NCBI RefSeq assembly: GCF_032118995.1
Contig: NC_092654.1
Span: 1,054,001-1,118,000 of the forward strand
Direction of reading: 5' to 3'
Length of the DNA: 64,000 nt
Source of the DNA: Asterias amurensis
Lineage: Eukaryota > Echinodermata > Asteroidea > Forcipulatida > Asteriidae
Of the stretch, positions 26,001-38,200 are shown one piece after another. The notes below the pieces were generated by a model. The model saw only the letters and a program-made list of their open reading frames with translations. It was not told the DNA's origin and searched no databases. Every line of letters begins with the position of its first letter. The stretch's first letter is position 1. Position numbers and translations under genes: made by a program.

Positions 26001-28321
26001 TTTGGGTGAGCACTCAGTTATAACTTCACTCAGGCTCTTGTATAAACTCTCTTTTTAAGTTGTCTGGTATCTACTTTGATAAGGTCTCCCCCAAACCAAA
26101 CAAAATCAAAATAAGAGGTATTTCAGGTCAAGAAGTTAGATTTGGTGGCCATCAATCATCCTTTCATACCAATAAGACATTCCTTTAACCTTTGCCTCAG
26201 ACTGTTGACCTTTGTACTCCCTAAAGGTGTGTGTTACTTAACCTCATATGCATTATTGACATTGTACCGAGGCATTACTTTATAATACTTTTACATGTGG
26301 ACAGCAACATCAAGAGAAATGGAAGACAATAAGAGTATAGCATTTGGAATTATTTAAATTCTCCAATCTTGTAAAATAAAATGTAAAAAACAAGATTGTC
26401 ATTTCACTTCCAGACATTTTTCAGAGGAAATATGTTTTCTAACAGAATACTCATTTGTTACTATTCTTTATGTCTCGTGTCTCTTTTAGTTGCACAGCAG
26501 CAGCCTGGTACTCTTCAGGATAAGAAGTGGCAAGGGCAAACACAGGTTATTAATCAGGTGCAGACTAATACATCCATTAGTCTGGACAATCAGTTTGTAG
26601 GGTCAGATGAGGAAGAGAACCAGGGACAACAGAACCAGGTGCCTAAGCGGCTCAGGAGAGTGGCATGTACATGTCCCAACTGCAAGGACAGTGAAGGAAG
26701 GTAGGTTTAATTAGAGTATAAAAAGAGTCTGTCGATACTACAGGCTTGGAATTACACGTAGGCCATGCATGGCCCCTGTTGCCCCTGGTCGTTGCCTTGG
26801 TGCCAAAACAAAACATTTCACGTAGACTAGACTTTTTATTTTGTAATTGAAAAACTTTTAAAGTGGCACCAAGGCCAACACCAGGACAACAGAGGTCATT
26901 GCCGCAGTAGCCTTTATGTAAATTCCAGACCAACAACCTTCTTGTCTTCCTTTAGTATAAATACAACTTGAAATTTAAATGTACAAATTCAGGTTTGACA
27001 ATAAATCTTTTTAGTCAGACACTTACTTCATCCTTCATAAGTTTTAGTGAAAATGATGCTTTAGATCTGGACCAAATTTCATGGCTCTTCTGATTTCAGA
27101 ATTCTGTGGTAATGGCTCAAAAATCTACATGCTTAACAGCCCACCGAAGGTACAGAACTCCGCAGTAATTAAAGCCATGAACTAGGATACTGACCTGCAT
27201 GCAATTTTCGTTTCTGAAAGACTTTTTTTGCTCACCAAAATAGGAATCTGAATGCAGAGGGTCGCAAAAAACAACACATTTGCCACATGCCAGATTGTGG
27301 CAAAGTGTACGGCAAAACATCCCACCTTCGAGCTCATTTACGATGGCACACAGGGGAGCGGCCATTTGTCTGTAACTGGTTGTTCTGTGGTAAGAGATTT
27401 ACAAGGTCAGATGAGCTACAGCGACATCGGCGGACCCATACAGGTAGGGTATTAGTGACATTTCTTAATTTTTGATGTAAATAACCCAAATAATCCAATA
27501 ATCAAATAATTTGCACCTTGATCACACAGCAGGGTGGATATGTGCGCATTACAAGTCTTATTATTATTATTATTATTATTTATTAGTATTAAAGGTATCA
27601 CAATGTACGACACTGTATATTATGACCAATATGGGTTTGTGGGAACCCCCCTTCCCTCAATGTTCCACTATTTTAACACACTATTTGCCTCTTGTACGGA
27701 GGTACCCCCTCCCCCCCTCCCCTAAAATTCTCTGAAAGCGTTTCTGAGATTCCAAAGCCCACATTTGAAAACACAGTAAGGGTACACCATGCCCCATGCT
27801 TAAGTGTAAAATTGATGCAAATATAAAAGTTCAAGCATTTAACAGTTAACAATGTAGGATTTTGACTGGTGTAATCTAGTCACAGGCCTGTATGCTTAGT
27901 TTAGGGCACCCATATGAGAAGGTTGCAAATTTCTACTGTCGGAGCATTTTAAGGGCACCAAGGCAATGGCCAGGGGGCACAGAGGCAATCGCCTTTGTTG
28001 CCTCTGTGAAGTATCAGGCCTGTAGTCATCTTCAGGATAACTAATACATTCTCAACAATTATATTGAATTTCCCAGGAGAGAAGAGGTTTTCCTGTCCGG
28101 CTTGCTCAAAGCGCTTCATGAGAAGTGACCACCTCTCCAAACACATCAAGACTCACTCTAATAAGAAAGCCAACCCAAGGGATGATGAGTTTAGTGACGG
28201 TACAGTGACACTGGAAGTGGATGGAAGTGAAGTGATGGTCACTCCGGACCAAGAGGCCTTGACCAATGCTGTGGTCATACGGATGGGTTCACAGGCTCTG
28301 GACAGAATGGAAGCCAGCTAG
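23062..28321 (+). CDS. Sp1/2/3/4-class zinc-finger transcription factor
   Basis: This is a nuclear activator that should bind GC boxes. Coding exons 23062-23124, 23328-24311, 24734-25358, 26490-26700, 27244-27443 and 28077-28321 give 775 aa, close to Sp1, Sp3 and Sp4. An Sp box [14 protein letters not shown] lies at 31-44. Two long glutamine-rich, serine/threonine-bearing activation regions fill residues 45-557. The buttonhead box CTCPNC is at 617-622. Three C2H2 fingers follow: C641/C646/H659/H663, C671/C676/H689/H693 and C701/C704/H717/H721. The recognition helices [16 protein letters not shown] and RSDHLSKH match Sp1 at the base-reading positions. An acidic tail follows. An in-frame ATG at 22915 could add 49 aa; 23062 is chosen for its better context. 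The gene sits upstream of, and in line with, its odd relative at 32276. Orthology within Sp1-4 cannot be settled by eye. Confidence 0.95.
26739..26935. mobile_element. foldback element of the CAGGCCTG/GGCACCAAGGC family
   Basis: GGCCTTGGTGCCAC-type sequence stands inverted at both ends, with GGAATTACA left and TGTAAATTCC-like right. It has no coding capacity and lies in Sp-gene intron 4. Confidence 0.6.
27935..28022. repeat. CAGGCCTG-family repeat fragment
   Basis: GGCACCAAGGCAATGGCCAG, then GAGGCAATCGCC and TGAAGTATCAGGCCTG, just upstream of the last Sp exon (28077). Confidence 0.6.
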
Positions 28322-28695
28322 CAGGCATTTTAATCGGTGACCCTTTTTTCAATTCACTCTTTTTGGAGTTGGGCTTAGTTTTGAATATTAGGGCCATGTC
28401 ACATGGGGCAATTTACAGGCAACCAGTTCCAGGCAATCTCCAAGAAGAAAAGGCATTCACATTTGAATGTTCCCATATGTTTCTTAGGGATCAGAAGATC
28501 CACATTGCTTGAAAAAAAAGACTCATGTGTTACAAAAGTGATCATATATTATGCCTTGCAGTTGGTTGCCGGCAAAAAGTTCCTTGTGTGACAAGGCCCT
28601 AACTTGTTGAAACACCACATTATTTTCCAGTGTATAAACATTAACAAATCATGACAAATAACAATATTAAGTGAAACATACAGTACAACTGATTT

Positions 28696-28825
28696 CAGGC
28701 CTGATTCTTCATTTGTTGATGGTCAAGGGCACCACGGCATTTTCTTCTTGGTCAAGGACAACTCTATGTCAAAATTGTAAATTTCTATTGGAACAAGGAG
28801 GCAATTGCCTCCATGAAGTATTATT
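28696..28825. repeat. CAGGCCTG-family repeat copy
   Basis: It begins CAGGCCTGATTC, contains AAGGGCACCACGGCATTTTC and ends GAGGCAATTGCCTCCATGAAGTAT. It is a diverged member of the family at 26739 and 46178. Confidence 0.6.
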
Positions 28826-28861
28826 TAATGCACTGATCTCATGAATTTAACATTTACTGTA

Positions 28862-28960
28862 AAATAATGTTAACTTATTTTTGGTTTGACATCCTGAAAT
28901 CATTGTGAAACTTTCACAATGATTTCAGGATGTCGAACCAAAAATAAGTTGACATTATTT
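28862..28960. repeat. near-perfect long hairpin, 49-bp arms
   Basis: The arms 28862-28910 and 28912-28960 are reverse complements with two differences in 49. Both differences would be G-U pairs if the plus strand were transcribed. There is essentially no spacer (one base). It lies about 540 bases after the Sp stop codon. It may be a recent foldback insertion or a structured 3' UTR element. Confidence 0.9.
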
Positions 28961-31289
28961 GTGAAAGCATTTCAATTATCAATGTTTGTTTCTCTCCAAA
29001 CAGTAAAGTCAACTATAATAAGATATAAATTCACAATAGCACAAACAATCTTGAGAAACAACTGTGCCTGCAATCAAGCTTGTAATTAAGCGAGAATGCA
29101 GATTTTTGTTTCAGTTGAAATGAGCTTCAACAACCAAAAGATAATAATGTACTTAATTTTTTTAAGACTGTCTTTAAATGTAAGACACACAATTTACCAA
29201 CAGTATGAACTGCCTTAGATTTGTTTTTTTAAATCCACATGGATTTTTCTATGTGCATTTAGGTAGTGATATTTATTATTTTATATTATTTTAACTTGGC
29301 ACTTAAAAAGTAAAACATTCACAATAGCAATGCTTGATGTATGTACTCTCAAAACAATTTGAGGTACACCAAGGCTAAGACAACAGTGATATGGAGAAAC
29401 ATTTTCATCAATTTTGTTTTGAGAAAAATCAGTCTTATTGCAGCTCTATAGCCATTTTTAGATATGGTGGACACTGCACTATGACACTATTAGATTTGGT
29501 TAAAATGGTCTGTAAGTACATACATACCCAAACCAAACAGTCCACTCCTACCTATAATGGCCACCATTTCTCAAAAAGGTTTATAGAATGGTCCCCTGAT
29601 GTAGACAACATCAAAAAAATGTCTTCAAGTCAGCAGTATTAGGGCGTATCCAAATTGACGACTTTGGTTCATAGCCAGTTTAAAGTTAACTGCAGATGTT
29701 AATGGCCGTAGCTGTGGTCCAAGGGAAGTCAATTCTAATTGGATGCAGCCTTTATCAGTCATACACTCATGGGGTAGTGGCAGCTTTCTTAAAGAAAATC
29801 TCATCTGCCATTTTTATCCTGTTTTCAACATACTCGGTATATTTTCCCCAATTATAAGACATTCTCACAGTGCCAATTTTTATCCATAAAGCTGAAATAT
29901 TGTAAATACTGTACATGTGACCCTTTTTTTTAATACAAGTTGAGCAAGATTTATGGGTTTCTGTTCAGAACAAGCTTGCCTTATATTGTATACAAAATGT
30001 TGGTTGTACATATTAAGAAATTAAGTTTTTTGAACCAATTTGTTTTGGCATATGTTACAAATAGGGATGGTGTCTTTTTTTCTTCTCGTCTTTTCCTTCT
30101 GACGTCTACAGGGTATTGCTTTTATAAAATTATGAAAGTTGTTTTTAAAAACGTCAAGTCAATCAACGTGTGCATTTGAAATTTGATAATGTCAGTTTCC
30201 GTTCTGTCAAGAGCTAATATGCAAAAATATACAACAATGTATTCCAGAAACATTTTCATTATTGTTTCATGGCATTCTATGATTGAAACTGCTCATTCTG
30301 TGATAGCCCGGCAATATACCTTGAGAAAAATGATCTTAAATTACTCAAACTCAGATTTTGATAAAAGGAGGGAAATGAAATTAATATAGATTCCCACTTT
30401 ATTTTCAACTAACTTATATAAAAGAGGTTCTGAAGTTCATCTGATGGAATAGCTTTCATGGTCTTCTTTTGTTTCAGACGCAAATAGAAGGTAGACATGG
30501 TTTACCTGTAAAGTGTTTCCTTTGGCTTGATTTAGAGCAAGCCTTGTAGTTGAAGTTTATACATTTTTTATTTATTTTTTATGTTTGTCGTGTATATAAT
30601 ATGTTAATGATATTATTCTTACACTAAGGATAAAATAGTGGTTGTTCAAATTGAACAATTATTTGTAGGTTTTGCTTTTCGGTATGTATGATGATCTCTG
30701 TTTACATGCGGTTTTCCTGTGTGGTGGGCAAAATTGGTTACACAAAATAATGCCTGTAAAATTGTTTTCTGTTTACTGGTCGACTTGGAAAGCACCTTGT
30801 ATACATCAGTGATTTTACAAATGCATGGAATCATAGTACTTCACTGCGAGACAAAACCTAGAAAAACTTAAAATAAATTGTACATGTACTTATTAATTCT
30901 ATTGAACTCGTCTGTTATTGGAAATAACACATGAACAAAAGATAAACCGAAGAAACTTTGTGTCGTTCGTTATTTATTTAGTCAATTTGTGTTTATGTAT
31001 TGTATGTTAAATCTCTGAAACTGCAAGAATTTGAAAGAAAAGAAAACGAGGAACCACAGGGAGTGGGTTTGTGACAATCTTAATCAGTGAAAACTTTGTT
31101 AGGGTTAAAATGTTTTGTTCTAAAGAAAGGGACAATTTTGTCTAATAAGGGATTTATTTAGTTTCAAAGTTGCAGATAGATTCTTAAAAAACTATCAGTT
31201 TGAAAATATATTTCATCAAAGCATCATTTGGTAAAAACAAATTCAGACACTCACACATGAGCAGTGCCCTAAAAAGGGGGCCCGTCCAA

Positions 31290-31334
31290 CCCCGTAACCC
31301 CCCCCCCCCCCACCCCCCCACCCCACCTGCCCCA
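31290..31334. repeat. C-rich tract before the PHD/Sp gene
   Basis: Runs of 14, 8, 4 and 4 C residues, broken by single A or short spacers, give the minus strand several G tracts of quadruplex type. It lies about 150 bases upstream of the probable first exon of the next gene. Confidence 0.75.
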
Positions 31335-32077
31335 AGCTTTCAGAGTTCACTGACCTCGACGCCGCCCTTCATAACTCGCGGAGGGCGCCACCAAGTGGTT
31401 GTTGTTTAAACCTTTCATGAATGCGCCTTTGCTGGCATATTTGATCGCCAAACGGGGTTGTGTCTCCTTATTTCTTCTCAATGGTGAGTACTTTTAGCTT
31501 ACTTTTATCGTTTTAATGATTTTGAATGCTTCTAGTTTACCTCCGTATGTATTTGGTTGCGTGTTGAAATGAAACAATGACTGCAATAAAGGATTCTGTG
31601 GTGGTACATTGTCTGCCATTAATTTGGTACTCTTGTGAAAATAGTGCCCAGTTTCCGGACGCCTGTCATTTTGAGTAATGTAGCATGGATGGCATGGGCA
31701 ACTGGGGGATATAAATTAGTCCCACTAAATGTACGGATGCGTTCGACTCCAAGTAGCATTGACCTCCTGTGATTTCTTCCTCTTTGTAGAAGGGTCTATC
31801 TTACATTTACATTTACAATAATTAATATATTACAAAATGTAATTGTCAGGGGGGGGGGGGTTCCAGCCTTGTCAGCTGTCTGCTGAATCATTCATGAATT
31901 GAATTGAATTGAATGTCTTAAACATTTTATTAACAAAAATTAAATTATAAAGAATAACAATTTAATTTACAATCATGTTCCAGAAATGATTTCTACTTTA
32001 TTAAAAAGTTTTATTTGATTATTTAAAGGAAACACTACACTTGTTTGTAAGTTGGTTGACGTCAGGGTTGTTTAAAA

Positions 32078-32209
32078 GGATAACTTTCCGTATGGCGCCA
32101 CCACTTTATCACTCATTTTTACAAAAAGGGATATCTCATTGAGGTAAATTAGATACTAAATTATTTCATATCGAATGAAAAAGTGGTGGCGCCATACGGA
32201 AATTTTTCC
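32078..32209. mobile_element. 132-bp MITE with 8-bp target duplication, copy 1
   Basis: The ends GGATAACTTTCCGTATGGCG and the inverted CGCCATACGGAAATTTTTCC enclose an AT-rich, non-coding middle; terminal repeats are about 30 bp. GTTTAAAA flanks both sides (32070-32077 and 32210-32217). Eight-base duplications fit hAT, P or Merlin type transposases; which one is not clear. It lies in intron 1 of the PHD/Sp gene. The second copy is at 51479-51610. Confidence 0.92.
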
Positions 32210-32275
32210 GTTTAAAATCTGAGACCTGAAAAATGACTCACTCCTTTATTCTCAGATTGAGTTTTGTCATACATC

Positions 32276-35200
32276 ATGCAAGCGTTGATTGATGTCAAAC
32301 CTGATGAGAAGCCTAAACTCTTCTGCATCTGCAAGACACCAGATGACGGAGGGTAGGAATATATTTTCTTAGATTAGAAGGGCCTCTGTAGAATTGTACG
32401 AAGGCAGTATGCAATTTCTTCTGATTTACTTTATGTGTTATTCTCATGGAGCATTCTACCAGAACATTTTTCCTCTGGCCAAATGCTAGTTAAAACACGT
32501 GAGGACCAGTCAAAATTATCTCTAAGTGGTCCGGCTGGCTTGAATGTAAAGTGATTGTAGAAAAGCATCAATATTTAGAATGGATTAGGACTAGTAAAGA
32601 AGATGGTAGACAAGTGAAATGGTAAGCTTACTGTTTCCGCACAGGGTAAACACTGAAATAGTTAAGGAATCTGTCATGGAATCTATTTTAATTATTAATT
32701 AATTTGCAACCACAGGCGATACAAATAATCTATTGTAGATATCGCATGTGTCTTGAGTAAATACCTTTCCTCCTTTTATGATAGATTTCCTGGACTGTTT
32801 TGGATATTTAACCTTTAGAGAATATTTTTGTTGATCACTTGATCTAATAAATAGACACAATGTGAGATGCCATGTAAAAGTTCCATTATGTTTGCGCATA
32901 TAGAAATGCAAAATAGTTAGACCAATATTTTTTTATTAGTCATGTGGAATATGATTATAACATTCACTGTCAGAATTATTGATAAATTATCAAAATTGAG
33001 CATTGTACATATCGGCCGTATTATGTGACACTCTTTCAGGTTCTACTTAGGGTGTGACAGCTGCCAAGGATGGTTTCATCCAGTCTGTGTGGGTGTGGCC
33101 CAACAGGATGCCAAAAAAGACGGAGCATGGCACTGCCACGCCTGCACATCTAGGATTGCAGGTGACCCTGCAAACAAAGGTAACAACAAACAGGGTGTGA
33201 AACAACCAGGCAGGCTACTCGTGTGGGATTCAAACCCAAAACCTTTGCCATTCCAGAGAAGATGACGAACAACTGGCCAACCTCATTCTTTAATCATTTA
33301 TTACCTTGCAAATCATTCCCCCTTGTGTGGGGTTGACCCAAAAAAACTAAAGGTTAACTTACTTTGAGAAAGTTTGTGTATGGTTAACAACATGTCTTGA
33401 ATAGAACCCCGGACCACTCGGCCACCAATGCTCTACTATTTCTTTCTATACTTTCTGCTTTTTCTTTCATGAGAGGCTTGTTAACACTCGCTGCACAGGG
33501 GCCTAGTTTGGCAGAGCTGCTAAGTAGATTGTGTTACTGTGCACATTATTGCTAAGCAGTCACTAACAAGGCACCAGTATTGTGCACATCTTCACATGGC
33601 ATTGCTCTGATAGTGACCTGTTTCTGTATAGCACACATTTTCTCCTGTGTGCTGTAAGCAGCTCTACAAAATAAGCCGCTGTGGTTTCTCTCAAACTCTT
33701 AGCGCACATTTACACCCTGTCGGTATTGTGCCCTGACTCCACATCGCTTAATTTTCCTTTCAGCTGCAAATGAGCACCATTGGCCTACTGGTCCCTTCAT
33801 TATACCAGTCTCTGAGATGCCAAACGAAAACCCTAAATCCCCTGAAATTCCCGACCTTGCAGTTGACATACCCAGCCTTGCTGACGAGCTCGCCGACCTG
33901 CAGAACCCTCAACCTCAGCAGCAGCAGCAGCAGCTCCACAGCCAGGGGATGATGACCGGTGTCGCCCAAGGGACCGCTGATTGCCAAGGAGGAGCGTCTA
34001 CTCAGACAACAATGGCGGAGGTTAACAATGAAGGGATGTCCATGAGACCTAGACGGGAACGATGTTGCTGCCCTTACTGTGAAGAAGACAGAAAAAAGTA
34101 AAAACTCTTCTTTTTTTCAAGTTTGATTTTTTCTTATTTCAAGTTTAATTTTTTCTTTCTTATTTTGTTTAAGTATTTGGTTTTAGGTATTTTTGGCATT
34201 CTATTTAGCAAACATAGTAGGCATGTAAATTTTGTCCAGACACGCCTTCAAGCAATTTTAAAAGCTGTGCAAATTTCCATTTGTGTTAGTTGTTGGCAAC
34301 CCGGCAAAGGGTTACATATATGTAACATTTTCTGATTGGGCAGTTGGAAAGCTTCAACTTGCCGACCAGCTAAGAAAAGCTGTCTGCCATAATGAAAACC
34401 AGGCTCACTGGGTAGACCACTCAACATTTTCAAGATTTTTATTCTACGAATACAACTTTGAAGAAACAGCTCTTTTAAAAAAACACTTGCAGTCTTGTTC
34501 CTAAATGTCATACACCATACTGATTGATTGACTCTTTAGGAGTGGCATCACCCTAGGGGTCAGAGGTCACATTTGCCACATCCAAGCCTGCAGTCGCGTG
34601 TTTGCGAAGTCAACAGAGCTCAAGGCTCATTCAAGGATTCACACCGGTCAACAGCAAAATGTCTGCGACTGGCCGGAGTGTGGAAGCAGTTTCTGGCGAT
34701 CTGATGAACTCCTGCGACACTACAGGACTCATACAGGTAAGGTGTTCCGGATTTGATTTTAATTTGAAGTTTTGGTTTTGTTAAAAAAAAAAATGAAGTT
34801 TAAAATGCCTGTAAATGATACACGTGTTACTTTTGTTGTTGCTGCTACCACTTTATCAATTCTGATTAATAACCCTTTTTCCCCCAGAAGTTTTTACAGA
34901 AAATAATCTTGCTAGTACAATCACTGTCAATTATTACCTTTTTGGAAAGAACTTTTTTATTCCTTGAGCCCAAATAATTCTTTTTGTTTGGGGTTTGAAA
35001 TTCACAGCCAGACGCCGCAAAGCCAAAACCACGCCCAGTAAAGTGGTTGGGGAATTGCCGCACATCTGCGACTGGCCATTGTGTGGGCGGGGCTTCAAGC
35101 GGGCTGACAAACTCCAACGACACTACCGGACGCACACAGGTACAAATATCACAAACCAATTATCATTAGATAAACCTCCCTACTCTCATGATCAAGTTAT

Positions 35201-38200
35201 TTGGGGCTTGACAAAGTTAAGGTGTCATAATTCCATACCTTTTTGACCTGTGCATGTTGAAATAGTGGAGTTTGTCAGCCCATTCATTTAGAGATCATCT
35301 TTGGTAAAACTAAAAAATGTTTAGTGAATTGAGAACATTTGTAACTTTTTTTTTCTTTACAGCTTCTTAACTTCATGATCCTATAGAAAGAAACTGGCAC
35401 AATTTAAGATGAGAATATATTTTTGTTGAAAAGTTTCTCTTTTTTTTTGTCTACTGGGAACCAGGGGAGAGGAAGTACCAGTGTACACAATGTCTGAAGC
35501 GGTTCCTGCGTAGCGACCATCTGTCCAAACACGTCAAGACGCACGATAACAAGAAGACTAGAGGTCGACGGAAGCAGACTGGTCCAGCGAGTGCCGATCA
35601 GAACATGGTTGTGGACAACGTGGTGCCCATAGCTGGGGGAGGAACATCCAATACTGGTAAGGAAAGGAAGAGAAGCGTTTTAATTGTGAAATACATTTGA
35701 TTTTGAAATTGATGTTTACGTCATATCAAGATTTTATATATACTTGTGGATATAAACGTTGTATTATCCCATTGAGATGTACATATCTTGTTGATGCTTG
35801 TTGGTACACTATTGATATCTTATCGATAATTGGTTGATATTTGTTGAACTTTTGTTGACATAATTAATATCTTGTTGAAATTGTTATAATGATCTTGTTG
35901 AAATTGTTTATTTCTTGGTGATATCTTTTTGGTATTTTATTGATAAGTGGTTGATTTCTTGATGACATCGTATTGTGTTCTTACTTTCATAATATCTTGT
36001 TTATTTTTTGTTGATATCGTGTTGATGCTTGTTGACAAAATGATATCTTGTTGGTATGTGTCAATTTCTTGTTGATATGCTTAAAATGTGTAGATATTTT
36101 GTGTAGATGCATTTACATTGAGGATATAATTTTGGTTATATATCTTGCTTATTGACTGATTTGCCTCAGGAAGTGGAAAAGTCCAGATTTCACTGTGTGA
36201 TTATATTCTGCGGAAATGTACTATTATACATTTAACATTTGTATAATAATAAACAGCTGTTTTTATATATCACATTCTACTGATATGTTTTTTATAATCT
36301 ACTGAAATATTTCTATTTTAGTATATTATGTTGCCAATTCAATTTGATGAGACTTGTTGTTGTTATTTGTTGTTGTTGTTTATCAGTTGGTTATAATCAA
36401 GCTCCCATTGAAGGATCGGAAGAAGAGTCTAAGAAACAAGCAGCTGCCCAGAAGAGAATACAAAGACAGCCCTGTAGCTGCCCCAACTGCGTGATGGACA
36501 CCAACAGGTAAGATGGTATACCCTACATACAGTTCGTGAAAGATATTTTATGTCATTCAATTCTACTCAATTATTTTAATTTTTTATTTTACAGTTGTTG
36601 GTATCATTATAAAATGTTGCTAAAGATTTTGTGTGTACAATTTCAGACACGAATGACAACATTTTTTAGGGCCAAGACTAATGGTATCTTTGCTTATCAA
36701 CATTTGTAAAAAAAAGCATCTCTGGTACTTGCGTTGCTTTAGAAATGTGTTACTGGGACATACACTTATTGTAATAATTTAATCCTAATAAAATCATCTA
36801 CAACCTCATTAATTTCCTACTAATCATCAAAATTCTGTTTTTACTTTGTGGAGTTTTTGCACTTTATTTTTTGCAAATTTTGTGTTGACAGATTGAAACT
36901 ATGTTAACTTCCAACATTAATTTCATCCAAATATTATCTCTTTCTGAATTTGTTTTCATTCCAATAAATGAGAATCAAGTTACAGCATTGTTTGAGTTAG
37001 TGCCCTTTATTCAGAAATTCTTTTTGTAGACTCTGAGCTAATGGAGTTTGTGTGAAGTAACGTTTGCCTGTTTTCCCCTTTACAGGCAACCGGGTGAACC
37101 AAGTCCCTTTGGTCCCAAGAAGCATTTGTGCCACATTGAAGGCTGTGGTAAAGCCTTCGCTAAGACGTCCCACCTTAAGGCTCATATCAGGGGTCATACC
37201 GGGGAGAAACCTTACATCTGCTCATGGATGGGATGTCAAAAATGCTTCACAAGGTCAGATGAACTACAGAGACACTCCAGGACTCATACAGGTAAACAAT
37301 CAAACCAAATCAGCGATAAATAAATACATCGTTTTGTTATTATCCACTACTAAAATTGGGTCAGTTTGAATCTGAAACCTGATAATAAATAGTGCTTCCT
37401 AAAATACTGTGAAAGTTAACAACAAAGCAGATGAAGATTTTGACCCCCCCCCCTTAAAAAAAACAACAAAAAAAACTCCCCCTCCAAAAAAACCCACCCC
37501 AAAACACCACTTACTTATTTTGATTTCTGCAATTAAGTAAAACCTGACATTATCTAACAAAATCTTTTACTAAACATTCTTTGTTGTTTTCACTAAAATG
37601 TGAGAAATGAAGTTATCTAAGGTTGGTATTATTTGATTGTTGAATCCTTATTGGGTCAGTTTGAATCTAAGGTTGGTATTATTTGATTGTTGAATCCTTA
37701 TTGGGTCAGTTTGAATCTAAGGTTGGTATTATTTGATTGTTGAATCCTTATGGGGTCAGTTTGAATCTAAGGTTGGTATTATTTGATTGTTGAATCCTTA
37801 TTGGGTCAGTTTGAATCTAAGGTTGGTTTTATTTGATTGTTGAACCCTTATTGGGTCAGTTTGAATCTAAGGTTGGTTTTATTTGATTGTTGAATCCTTA
37901 TTGGGTCAGTTTGAATCTAAGGTTGGTATTATTTGATTGTTGAATCCTTATTGGGTCAGTTTGAATCTAAGGTTGGTTTTATTTGATTGTTGAATCCTTA
38001 TTCAGGGGAGAAACGCTTCTCATGTCCAGAGTGCCCGATGAGCTTCATGCGCAGCGATCATCTCTCAAAACACGTCCGGACGCACGACAACAAGAAGACC
38101 CGCGTACAGACGCAAGGCGAACGAGGTGAGAAGCGCCATCAATGTCCAGATTGCCCCAAGCGTTTTTGGCGAAAGGACCACCTGAAGAAGCACGCTAATA

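Larger units (their letters stand above)
28322..31483 (+). other. Sp gene 3' region and upstream region of the next gene
   Basis: No open frame here resembles a protein family. The Sp 3' UTR may run for about 2.5 kb to AATAAA at 30872-30877, and would then include the hairpin at 28862-28960. A C-rich block at 31290-31334 and a probable non-coding first exon ending at 31483 (CAATG before GTGAGT) belong to the next gene. Confidence 0.45.

Noticed and set aside
37621-38005. CRISPR-like array
   Set aside because: Units are contiguous 50-bp tandem copies without unique spacers, in an animal intron: a minisatellite.
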